Assembly: GCA_963070105.1 (NCBI GenBank)
Contig: OY718805.1
Coordinates: 186,001 to 250,000, forward strand
DNA length: 64,000 bases
Reading direction: 5' to 3'
DNA from: Litomosoides sigmodontis
Lineage: Eukaryota; Nematoda; Chromadorea; Rhabditida; Onchocercidae
Part shown: one piece after another, positions 50,510-62,017 of the stretch
Position numbering within the stretch: position 1 is the first letter of the stretch
Layout: every line of letters begins with the position of its first letter
Position numbers and translations under genes: made by a program
Notes under the pieces: model-generated
What the model was told of the DNA's origin: nothing
The model's database searches: none
The model's input: the letters and a program-made list of their open reading frames with translations, nothing else

Positions 50510-51041
50510 CTAAATGCTTTGGGCTTCCCGAACAAAATCGCTGATAGTTCCTGCATTCTTCGAAGTTAGAGCATTATTTTTTTCTGCGTTCTCAGCATCA
50601 AATGGTTCGTTCCCATCGAATAACACATCGAAACCAAATATCTCATCACCTAAGCTAATACCATCACCATTCAAGTCCTTTTGTTCGTCATCTGCATCAG
50701 GAGAGACAAGTCCCTCTGACCTTTTTGTGGGCATGTTGACGCTTGATCCAAGACCGTGTTTACCTCCCTTAACTTCCGGCCATCCATCCAATGTACCATC
50801 CAGAAAGTTAAAAGGTTCATAATTCTCTATGCAAAATTCTGAAATAAAAAAAAATCCCTGCTTAGCAATTTCCTCGCTTATTAATTTAACTTCTAAAATG
50901 ATTCTATGAAACTAGAAGATATACAAAATAACTAATGAATGTAACAAAAATACTACCAAGATCTCTTAACTGAAGAGTCTTCCGTTTGTCAAAAACTGCT
51001 TGCCCATAAGCTACTTTTGCTAGCAGTGAAATGAAACATTC
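50510..51041 (-). CDS. Unrecognised acidic protein, 3' part
   Basis: Two minus-strand exons join in phase: 51041-50957 and 50838-50510, after clear AAATTTCAG and TTATTTCAG acceptors. The first encodes ECFISLLAKVAYGQAVFDKR and continues to LRDL. The second reads NYEPFNFLDGTLDGWPEV, then a long acidic, Asn/Asp-rich tail. One stretch, DLNGDGISLGDE, has the spacing of an EF-hand or dockerin calcium loop (D-x-N-x-D-G...E), though the usual hydrophobic position 8 is Ser. No paired helix-loop-helix is evident. The 5' exon with the start codon was not found; it should lie above 51060. No family assigned. Confidence 0.55.
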
Positions 51042-52659
51042 CTGAAATTTCTATGAAAACACATTCGGCATTTGCAAAAGACAATATGAACCAATATTTT
51101 CAAGTAAAATAGCCGACCGTGGCAAAAGTGAGAAGCTGCACGGCCTCAGCTGAAATGGTTGCACAGTTCGACTCAAGCCTGAATATTTTCTTAACGCGTG
51201 AGACAGGTAATTGCGTCCGCACTCCGTGGGTTGCTAAACTAGCGGAATGTTCCATCCTTTACACTAAAAATATTTGATGTGTACGCAAAACACAATTCAA
51301 CCAAATATCTATGTAATGTGTGTTGGGGCTGAAGCTATTAAGTGATGCAAGAGGCAGACGAAATCATTGACACCACACCGCAGAAGTGTTGCTGAATCAT
51401 GCTGTTCTCCTGTTAGCGACTTTCAGGATTAATTCACCACGCTTCTGGATAGGAAGAGGTAATGAAATCGTTTTCAGATCAGTAGCTCAAGCTACGATTT
51501 GAATGAAACCGTTTGACAGTTAACGATGTTCCTGCATGGGGTCGCTCCATTACTTCGCAGTGACAGGAAGGCAACGCAGGAAAACCAACTCCACTCACAA
51601 CCCGCTTTAGAGCCACAGACAAAAATCCGGAAAGCGTCGGGGGCGAAGGACGCAGTGCAACTCTCTTCCCAAACCGCGGACCAGCAATTCTGATCTCGAC
51701 CTCCTCTCAGCTTCATGGATGGTATCGAGATTGTGCGTTGGTGTGCATCGGTGTTGTTTTGCTACTGCAAATCATTCCGTACTGGGATTGTTGAGGAAAG
51801 TTTAAGATAAGATCGTCAGTCCGTTGGACTGCGATGTGGCCGACTGTGTTTTAATTGGCTTGACTTATTTAAAAAAACTTCAGAAAAATGGTTTGGCTTG
51901 CCTTCTGAGTATTATTGTAGCTGTTAATTATCATGCTTTGAACTCTGCAACTTCTAATCTTCCGCTCGTGGATTTCTAACTAACAGGCAGTGGAGCCCTA
52001 GTGCATATATTCCTGGTTCAAATTGAATTAGTAGTTTAAATGAAGATGAAAATAGTTTAATGAGGTAATTTACTCACTGCTATGAAGCTTAGTGGTTCGT
52101 CTAAGCGATAAAAGCACTTCCTGCTATTGTAACCTTGTAAACCCAATTCGAGAGCAAACGTGATTCCTCTGGTTACAGACTAGGTGAGACCAATTTCGAA
52201 TAAAGGAATGTTTGAAATGCAGGGATTGATTGATGACTTGAAATGGTCAGTCGTTTCATTGATGCCAACTTTTCCTCTCAGTGATCTTGGAGCTAAAATA
52301 GTGGGCTGTGATGAAATATGACAGGATCAATCCATTAACAACGGCTGTATAACTATTCCCGACCAAATTGTGTGGTCTCTCCTTTAAGTATATTTGATAA
52401 TACTGCACTTTGCAAAGGTGATCCTGGGATTAGGATCACCTCTTCTCTAACCTGAATTGCCTAAGTAGTTAACCGGTAGTTACTGCTTTCATTATCTCTC
52501 TGCACTGTAACACTGAAGCCTGCATAATATGGCAGTTACAAAAGCGTCTATACCATCGTTATGCTGTTGTCTGTGGTGATGATATAATTTTATCGTGTCT
52601 ACTGCAATACTCGTTCGAATCTCCCTTTCCATTAATTTAATGATAAGTTGTTCAGTGGA
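51042..52659. other. Divergent intergenic region
   Basis: Should hold the missing first exon of the 50.5-51.0 kb minus gene and the ALDH5A1 promoter. The minus-strand frame at 51716-51492 is open for 74 codons but has no recognisable content. No repeats of note. Confidence 0.45.
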
Positions 52660-55600
52660 ATGAATATAAGGAAGACACACTTGTTCAGTCGATGTATAAC
52701 ACAGTCTTTCCTTGACTTACGGTGCTATCGAACATCGCTTCTACCTGAAGGAGCAAAGGCTTTCATCAACGGTATTATTCCTCCAATACTTTTTTTTTTC
52801 ACTTGCAACTCGTTATATTATGCTTCTTCTTACTTGTGACAAGAAATGGCGTGCAGGATAGTAGAAAAGGAAGTCGGAATTTTGCAACATCAAAATTTAA
52901 GATGTTTTCCATGTGAAAGTATTGTGCAAAATGTTTTGTAACTTTCTAAATTTTTGTTAATAACAAACAGCTGAGAACAATGTGATGAAACGGAAACATC
53001 GCTGATCGGTATTTTTTTAGGTCAGTGGACTAATGCATTATCAAACGCTACATTTCAAGTATCGAATCCGTACAATAATCAAGTTATATGCGAATGCGCC
53101 AATTGCGATGCAGTCGATGCTGAAAAAGCAAGTCATACGTCATTTAAATGAAATCCATCATATTTAAAACTAAATTCAATGATAGGGTTCCAAACGAAGT
53201 GATGATTGCAATAAAATTTCAAAATTGAAGTCTGTGAAAGCGGCACGAGAAGCCTACAGCTCCTGGTCATCGCTCACAACCGCTAAGGAACGTGGTGGAA
53301 TCCTAGAAAACTGGTGCCACAAAATGTTGGAAAAGCAGAATGAGTTAGCTGAACTGATTACCCTTGAAGAAGTATCTTTCTTGATTCCTGGGAAGTATTA
53401 CTTAGTTTCTGGATTTCTTAAATTTATATTAAATTCGTATGTATATTCCGCATTTTTTTGAAGAATTGTACTGCTCTAGTTGAAAAAGAAAATGCGATGC
53501 TGTCGCGTCTTTAGGGTAAGCCATTGGAAGAAGCACGCGGTGAAATTGCATATTCAGCATCGTTTCTGAAATGGTTTAGTGAGGAAGCCAGACGAGTATA
53601 TGGACAGATCGTTAAACCTACATCGAAACATCGGATACATCTTCATACTCGTGAGCCGATTGGTGTCGTTGGAATAATTACGCCCGTAAGCATTTCATTT
53701 AACTCCCCTATAATTTTTATTGGGACCTTCATCAAAAAAGTTTTTAGCGATAGACCTTTTTTCATTTATTAAATTAGACCCAGCAGGAATATCGACTGAT
53801 ATGTGCTTTAAAAAATATCATTCTGGTCGCTTGAACCCTTTCTTACCTCATCATCTACCTACCTTTAATCGTAGTGGAACTTCCCATCCGCAATGATAAC
53901 TCGAAAAGCTGCAGCAGCACTAGCGGTTGGTTGTACGGTAATCGTGAAACCTGCAGAAGATACACCACTTTCAGCTCTAGCTCTTGCACAGGTTATTTTC
54001 TTCTTGCAATTTTTAATCGTCCACATTCTTCGCTTTTTTGCTGAAATTAGAACATATTACAGTCATAGTCAAAAGATGATAGTAATTGACCGTGAGTTGT
54101 GATCACAATCGTTTCTTTCATCTTTCCTATTATAGTTTCGCCCAACTAATGATGAAGTTTAAAGCAAGACCGTTAAACAAGCAATCTAGCACGTTGTAGA
54201 TTTTAGATATCTAAGGAAGCAGGCCTTCCAAGCGGTGTTTTCAATGTCATCCCAGCTGACTTGAAGAATACGATGAGAATATCAGAGTTCTTATGTGAAT
54301 CGACCGACGTCAATGCAATTTCATTTACTGGTAGCATTGAAGTAGGAAAGGTAAGACATGGTTCTGTGATACGGGGATTATTTATTACATTTAAACTTAT
54401 TGCAAAACAATCCAAAACGTTTTTTAATCATAGAACTTCCTTTTGCAGCTTCTGCTTTCACAGTCAGCTAGCACAGTGAAACGAGTATGTCTTGAACTAG
54501 GTGGTAATGCACCGCTTATCGTGTTTCCTTCGGCTCATCTTCCAACAGCAGTTCAGGTTTTCTGGAACCGTTTTTATTGACAGTTTCCGGTTATTTTTGG
54601 GCAGTATAATTTTATTGGTGAAAATATGAGAAATATAAGCACAATCAGGGTTTCGAAATATAAATTTTCAGGAAACGATGGTGTCAAAATTTCGAGGTTC
54701 AGGGCAGACTTGTGTATCTCCAAATCGTTTTTATGTGCATTCTTCGGTTTATGATTCATTTATTGAAGAAGTTAAGCACGCGATGACAAAATTGGTTACT
54801 GGAGATGGTACGCAACCAAATGTCACTCAAGGACCTCTTATAAATGAAAGAGCTGTACAAAAAGTAATATAAACTGATTGATTTGCTTAGTGGCAGTAAA
54901 ACTTCTCGTTGAAAAAGCCCCACTTACAATATTAGGAGGTTTTTGAGGTTTTTTCTCATTTTACCAACTAGTATTAATATAATTTGGAGGTCGAAAAGCT
55001 GTTATCGAATGCGATTGAAAAAGGAGCACGTATAATATTGGGTGGGAAGCGTGTTCCTCAAAGCACATGTTTCAAGCCAACGTTGCTGTGCGACGTAACC
55101 AGTGACATGAGCATTGCTCATACTGAAATATTTGGTCCTGTTATTGCTATTCAAAAGTTAGTCAACTTCAGAAGATTTTGTAATTTAGCTTAGTTATAAT
55201 CCCATTTAAATCCAGCAATCAGTTGCCCAAAACAGTGTGTTTGAGATTCGACACGGAGGAGGAGGTTTTGGCACTCGCAAACAACTGCAGAACTGGCTTA
55301 GCTGGTTGGTACATCGTATAATTTTTTAAATGAAATAACTTCGTTCTGTAAATTTTAATGTTTCATTGTCCTTTCGTGAATCGAAAGGTGTGAATGTAAT
55401 ACGAATATGAACTATTTCCTAGAGACAATGCAAGAGATATTGTAATCTGCGGCAACCATTAGAGTGTAACTCAGTGCAAATCAGTATTAATTAATTAGAT
55501 ACTTTTCACTGAAAGCTGGTAGACAATTTTTGATGACAACCTCTGCATCATTATAAAAGACTATTTTGTTGAAGTTTTTGATAGAAATATACTTGAAGGT

Positions 55601-55960
55601 TATATATTCACAACGGATTATGCCCAAATATTACGTGTCAGTCGTAACTTAGAGGTTGGGATCGTTGGTGTCAATGAAGGTATGATAATTAATTACTTTT
55701 TTTGAATTTTCTGTCTAACGCGATCTTTACCACAGTGTGTTCTACAGCAGTGATGTGCACTTACATGTAAATACATTTATTCTTTAGAAATTTCATGCTT
55801 TCAAAATTCTAATTCGGATGAAGTCCCTATCGTTTTAGGACTAGTGTCATGCGCGGAGGCAGCCTTCGGTGGAGTAAAGGAAAGCGGTTTAGGTCGTGAA
55901 GGTGGCTCACAGGGTATAGACGAATTCTCACAGTGGAAATATGTATGCATCGGATTCTAA
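52660..55960 (+). CDS. ALDH5A1: Succinate-semialdehyde dehydrogenase
   Basis: Mitochondrial NAD-dependent oxidation of succinic semialdehyde to succinate, the last step of the GABA shunt. Twelve exons: 52660-52771, 53021-53127, 53231-53371, 53515-53685, 53875-53991, 54207-54350, 54449-54556, 54672-54863, 54990-55156, 55246-55304, 55599-55679, 55839-55960. They sum to 1521 nt in phase, giving 506 aa. N-terminus [15 protein letters not shown] is leader-like. Marks: [55 protein letters not shown] (about K203), [13 protein letters not shown] (general base about E280), GSGQTCV (nucleophile about C314), [15 protein letters not shown], and [13 protein letters not shown]. Human SSADH reads TCVCSN; here it is TCVSPN, so the second redox cysteine is missing. 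Intron 2 appears to use a GC-AG boundary. The ATG is 4 bases behind a TTCAG. Confidence 0.94.
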
Positions 55961-58320
55961 CTTCCCTAACAATCAGATTTCAATAAGAGAAGAAAGCATG
56001 TGAAAATCGAATTCAGCAGGATTGTTCACTTCACACCTTTTACCTTCTTTTGCTCAGTGTCACTCTACGGTTGGTCATCATAAAAAACACAAGAAATCCC
56101 TCTGTTTTGTTACGGAATATTTTCCTATATTACTGGTGTAGTGTAGTATTGGAATTGTTTTAAAATTTGGATCTACGAGGAATGCAAAAGAGAAACTTTT
56201 CACAACAGTAACAGTATTGCTTCTTGCACACTTTCTCTATTAGTCGTAACTGAAAGATGGATAGATTGTAGGAGAAATTTCTTGAGCAGTAATCCATGTA
56301 TGTTTTGCATGAAAAGGAAATAGATTTTCTTCATGCGTTTATGTCTTCCACGTGCATAATTGTTTCATCGCAAATGCTCTTGTACGCAAGCACTATGAAA
56401 ACAGCATGATTCAGAGCTTGTTTTTTCAACGGATCACTTTAAGTTGTACATTTTACAGCCTCAATTTTCCACAATTTGAACACTAACTGTGAGGTCTCTT
56501 CCAAATGTTAAACATCTCTTCAAACTTTATGGCGAAATTAAAGAAAAAATCGGACCACCGTCAAGAATATCCTTCAGTAAGAGAGATGTTTGCATGATTA
56601 TTAATTCAACTGATCCAACCTAAAAAAAACCTTCCGCTATTGTTGAAGTTCTAGCTACACTGGACCAAAAGCTATGTAGACTCATTTCATGCAATAATTC
56701 TCCTGTCTTAAGAAGAGGAGAGAGGTTCTGAAGCAAAAGAAAAAAGAGTGATGTGATTGTTGAGTACTACTAATTCCTTGTTGTCGACGACACATTAAAG
56801 AAGAATAAAAAGCGTGTTTGTTAATAAGCAGAAGAGAAGATGAATTTTCGGAGAATTAATCAGGATTGAATAAAGGAAATTTTAAATCCTAAGTCTTTGA
56901 ACTGGCGAGGGGAATGTGTAACGCCTTTAAAATTAAAATTTTTCCACACATGAGGAAGGTTGTTAAATCTCATTTTTCATATGGAATTATAAACCTCATT
57001 TGTCTTTCAATTGTGTAGGATAATCAAGAAAAATTCATAAGCGAAGGGATAAAATTTAGTTGAGCGAATCGAAGTAACTTTCATAAATTTAATAGGCTCA
57101 GCAGCTTTTCATTTTTCGTTCTTTGTAGTTTGCTCACAGCTACCTCTCTCTCTTTTCAGACATTCCATCAAATCTGTCTTAAACTACTTGCTTGCTTGGG
57201 ATAGTAGCAAAAAAATGACTGGTTACAGAATAGGACAAATAAATGCAACAAGTTAAAGAGTAAGCTAAAGTAGCAGCCGATGAAAACATCTCTTCAAAGA
57301 CGGCAGGAGGGATACTTATTGGATGTTTTATTTACTTTCCAAAAAGTGTCGACACAGCTGTTGCCATTCAAAAGCCATCTTTTTTACTGCATCTTTGTAG
57401 CTAGCGCACATCGAAAATTGCTGTAGGAGGAAATACGACCTGCAACATCAACATCCTAACTGGCAACGTGATAATAATTGGATGCTACGAATTTTCAAGT
57501 AACAGCTCAAAAGAAGCAGAAAGCAAGGGGGAAATGCTAGTGGAGGGCGGCTTAATGTCAACTATCTGTTTTTTAATTGAAGCTAAATTGGACAACACCA
57601 AATGATTCGATTTGTTTCAATTCAGATTCATTTCAAATAATTACTATGCATGTGAGACTTTCTGTTTACTCAATTTGTTCAAACGAAAATTGAAAATTCG
57701 ATCTTCGAGCATACTTTTAAAATGTTGGCAATATATCTGTTAAATTTATCACAAAGAATTTACGTTCGACGTCTTACGATAAGAAAAAAGAGGGAACAAT
57801 AGAATGACACTTTTACGCTTTCACGCTATAAGACGACGCTACAATTTTTCGTTTGAATTCTCACAAAAGCTTCACAATAGAATTCCGGCAATGTGGACTG
57901 GAAATGCTTAAACGAATCTCGATCTAGCATTACATTTCATAGCATATAACAACAAGTGGGTGAAAAGAAAATTTGCATTCGGACAGTAATCGAAAATGAT
58001 GAGTGATTGGTGGTGACAAGAAATTTCAAGAACTTCAAAGCGAACAAGTTGAAGAGGATATGATGACAGTACTATACAAAGCAAGTAGAAGTAATATTTG
58101 GTGGAGGATCAGAAAACAGTTTGCAGTCATGATATGCTGAAAAAGTAAGGTAAAGTAGTGAAAGTAAGGTAAAATAGTGATTTAGAAAATTCAAGTAATT
58201 TACAGAAAATGGAGATGTTATTTTATCACTCATATCATGTTTAAACTCATCGGCAAGATTTGAAATTTTAAAATATGAATCCTGAGGAATCTTTAAATTT
58301 CTTCAAATGACTTCTGTTCC

Positions 58321-58498
58321 ATTCATTACTATTACTGTTTAGGGTGAAATAGAAAAATGGACGTGTTGAAATTTATGTTTCAACCCAGTGCGTTGATGAA
58401 GGGAACGATTTTCATCCGTGAGCGAGCTATGCGCAAAACGAGGTTATAAAAATGAACTAAAATTCATTACTATTACTGTTTAGAGCGAGATAGAAAAA
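58321..58498. repeat. Dispersed 37-bp direct repeat pair
   Basis: Segments starting ATTCATTACTATTACTGTTT at 58321 and 58462 are the same over about 37 bp except for three bases near AGGGTGA/AGAGCGA. They are 141 bp apart. Confidence 0.85.
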
Positions 58499-58600
58499 CA
58501 ACAGTCCGGATGGATTTCAAATAACTTAGAAATGCACCCGATCAATATTATATGACCTTAGTAGGAGCAGACGTAAATGGAGGATAAAGTTAAGGTGGAC

Positions 58601-58661
58601 ACAGCTAGTTTATAGTAAAAACAGCTAGTTTATAGTAAAAAGCCAGTTTATAGTAAAAAGC
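58601..58661. repeat. 20-bp tandem repeat, three copies
   Basis: Unit ACAGCTAGTTTATAGTAAAA occurs twice exactly, followed by a shortened copy. Confidence 0.9.
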
Positions 58662-59761
58662 AATTTAGGAAAGATGAAACAAGAAGAAAAAAAGCACTTG
58701 GTTTGCCTCCTTCACCATACTTTCAAACCGGATGTCGAGTAAAACTGCGAAAAAAGTCTTCACTCCTCTTTCCGCTGCTTTCTGGCAATGAATTGAAAAT
58801 TGCTTAGAGCTTTCTTTCATCTTTTCTCTTCCGACAGCTTCGTCAGAAGAGAAACTTGCACTGTAAACTGGTGATTACAATAATGTCGCGCAAAATTTCC
58901 CCTTGTCGACTACCAAAGATCGAACAAGTAGAACTCCTAAATGAGTAGATTGAGCGCTCTCATTTATTTAGATCTTGGTGCCTAAGCAGAGATAATTATT
59001 GCGAGATGAAACCTCATTTAATAATCCTGCTCTCTCCAGCTATAATAATTTCCATTCGCTATGTTCCGAAGGATAGAGATGATAAGCAAAGATTGATTGC
59101 ATTTCATTAGAAATATCCAGCTTTTTGATTTCTAAAGGATCCTACTAGACAATCGGGTGATGGAAGATGCTCTCATTCATCCTTTACTGGTGCTTTATTT
59201 TAAACTGAATAAATAGTGATAAACTTCAGTTTAAAAATTTTCCACCGTTGTGACAACATGCTAGTAGCAACATTCATAAACCGGATTTTGATGGCTTCAT
59301 TTGCAAATTTCATCAGGCAACAAGTGCGACTCTTCGGCGCACAATATATAAACAGACGCTGTGCGTCCAGTCCAGTGCATGCTTATTTAAACTGAAATTT
59401 GCTTGCTTCTTGGAAGTATCAGAAATTTGGGGTTTAGCTAAATTGGGAGCGTTGTCAAATGCTACCTGTTTTGAATTCAGGAAACTTGTAGCTTCTGTCG
59501 TAATTTTTTCAAGTTTAAACCTCAGCAAACAGTGTGAGAAGAAGCATCGTACAACTCTCCTCAGCAGCTCCGCCACTTAATTATTATTTAGCTGCCATCA
59601 TTTATTTACCTGCAATGTAACAGAGGCGATAGCTGGATGTCGGTCGGCACGCACACCTCGTTGGTTCATATCCTTGCTCTATGCTCGAAGGCTTTTTTTG
59701 GGAATGCGGCGGAGCAAAGGAGAAATGGAAGATTTTTCAGTTTTCAGGAAGCTGAACACCC

Positions 59762-60702
59762 ATGCTATTTCGACTGTTGATGGCTGCACAACTGGTGCAG
59801 TTCTGCGCAACCAGCCATATTCCTGATCTTTATTGGTCGCCAAGTATCTTTGGACACCGCGACGTAGGTCTTAGCGTAACTAGTACCGCCAATTGTTCAC
59901 TTCAGTTCTCCCCCGTTCAGTCAGCTCCATCATTGCAGTTTCGTTCACTGCTGCTTTTCAGCTGAATTCTCTAAAAACGCCCACCTTCCGTCCTGTGGTG
60001 TAATATTTATTGCAGGGAGCAGAAGAAGTAAACAATAAAGTAACTGCAGCGCACGGCTCCATGACACTGACGAAAGATGTCCAGGCTGCTGCATCGGCAT
60101 CTGCTGAAGCAAGTACAGTTGTTGCTGAACAGCTAAGTTCGGTTCGATCCTTTCATTTATTAAGCCAATTAATGAAACGGTCAGCTGTTCATCTACAACT
60201 AATTATGATGAGGAAAATTCAGACGACGAAGTTGGCCGGATTCCAAGTGCCATCGGTTGAAACAATCCCAATGAAACAATACCAATACAATAATAAGAAT
60301 TACATGTTGGCAAGCGAACAGGAACTGGAAACATTTGCTGGTGGTTAGTTAGTTTAAGCAATGCACCAAATTTTGCTACTCCGACTAAGTCACAAAGACT
60401 GGACGGAAAGGTTTTTAAGGCGCAGTGCTCGCATGACGACGCTTGTACACAATCTCATCCGACAGGCTTTTCAGAGGGATGCTCGTAACTGTGCGCTACT
60501 TCTTTCAGGTAAACAGAACGGTAATGAAGTCTTCAGACGTCGCGTGTCAAAAATGGCGGTGCCTCCAGGTTATCAGCCGAAAACTGCAAGTGCTTCCACC
60601 AGTGCTCCGGGTTATAAGCCACAAGTTCAGTATCCTGCCGGCAGCCCAGCTCCGGCGTATAAACCGAGCGAATCAGTACAATATGGACTCAGAAAAATCT
60701 AG
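59762..60702 (+). CDS. Unrecognised secreted protein with Pro/Tyr-rich tail
   Basis: Three exons: 59762-59863, 60016-60343, 60509-60702. They total 624 nt in phase, giving 207 aa. The ATG lies 14 bases behind twin TTTTTCAG/TTTTCAG acceptors. The N-terminus MLFRLLMAAQLVQFCATSH looks like a signal peptide. Next comes an alanine-rich helical stretch (DVQAAASASAEASTVVAEQL), a basic middle, and a C-terminal segment with repeated GYQP/GYKP/AYKP units (PPGYQPK, PGYKPQVQYP, PAYKPSES) typical of low-complexity extracellular or cuticle-type proteins. No domain recognised. Within exon 2 (about 60127-60257) a second frame is also open and encodes an acidic segment, so the internal structure of that exon may be more complex. 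Confidence 0.6.
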
Positions 60703-62017
60703 GCTTAACAGTCAGTAACAGTGCCAATTCCCTGTTCAAAACTCCATTATGGCAAATCCAAGCATGAGTAATAAAAGTTGTCCTCCTTTTTGCACTATAA
60801 ATTTTTATTCTCAATTGTACAACCTATGCACTCGGAATATCCTTTCCATGAGTCAGGTCACATTCTCAACCGGCCATCTGTAATTGGAAGAGGACTCAAC
60901 AAATTTAGTCATCTATTCCCATTTGTCAATTGCTGCTGAGTCATCGATTTAAAGATGCTACTCATCAGCAGACAGTCTTTAAAACTTCTTATTCCATGAC
61001 CTTATTGAAAACAATTCCTTCCACCGCTAATTCCGACTCATCAGATTGCTTGACATCCTTTTGTGCTCCATTACTTGTGAGTCCAAAACAGTTATTATGA
61101 GAAGTCCTTCCAGCTTTTCACGCATACCTCGAATTAACTTAATTTAGGCGGAGACTAGTGGTATCGTCTCTATCCAAGATGAAATTTTAAAGAACAATTG
61201 ATTGACAAGTTCCACCTATCATGAAATTGATTATTTAAGCAGCGCTACCAATCGCGAAGAAATCGTCAAGAAGCGATTGGGCTGTTGCAACTGTTAGGTC
61301 AGGTCAGGTAAGTTATCAAAGCACGTGAAAATAAAATGCAGATTTCTTGCATTCCATCAAATCATGATTGAACACATTATCAGAAAACTTAATATTATAC
61401 ATGAATTTCAGCACTGTGCTCGTTCTATGAAATATGTAAATTTGGTAAGGAATAATTTAAAATTTCGAGTTTTTCGACCGATCTTAATTCACTGCAAGTG
61501 TTCAACACAGCAGTTAGGCAGAAGGCACTTAATTTAAGCGACAACAACAAGGAGGGATTTTTCATGATGAGTAGCTTAGCAGCATAAATAAACAGTTCTA
61601 GATGCATGCAAAACACATGCAAGACAAATCGGTTGTGAATATGAAGAAGACTTCGATCAGTGCTTTTATAAATTTCAAATAAAACAGCTAGACAAGGAGT
61701 TGTCATCGTTAAGGTATAGCTCACGTAGTAGGAGAAGCACCTTTTCATCCCTGCGCAAAGTGAAACGTGCTTTGGGCACTGCACGGTACATCATTGGCAT
61801 TGACACGTAAGTAAGCGGCAAACGTTTACTTCATTCCTTTTTTTACTTCCTATTTCTTTTCTTGTCTTTGCTGGCGTACTCGACGACAGTAAATGAGGGA
61901 AATTTTTTGAAAGCTAGAAATTCTGTTGGCTGCTGGAAATTTCCACTTCGAGTTTGTTTAGACAGCGTAATGCTCTCGTAACCGACGACAATGAAGGGGA
62001 GAAGGAGGAAGGTATCT
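60703..62017. other. Convergent intergenic region
   Basis: Spacer between two convergent genes. A long minus-strand frame (61784-61425, 119 codons) lacks splice sites or a recognisable domain. A short GGTCA direct repeat occurs at about 61301-61313. Confidence 0.5.

Larger units (their letters stand above)
55961..59761. other. Long intergenic region with short repeats
   Basis: About 3.8 kb with no supported exon. It contains two copies of a 37-bp segment (58321-58357 and 58462-58498) and three tandem copies of a 20-bp unit (58601-58661). It is otherwise featureless AT-rich sequence. The minus frame 59576-59313 has no family resemblance. Confidence 0.55.

Noticed and set aside
44292..55960. 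ECH1-HSDL2-ALDH5A1 as a nematode operon
   Set aside because: Same strand, but spacers are 1.0 and 2.9 kb with an opposite-strand gene between HSDL2 and ALDH5A1; typical worm operon spacing is about 0.1 kb.
61425..61784. 119-codon minus-strand frame
   Set aside because: Hydrophobic, no motif, no splice sites; lies in a convergent spacer.
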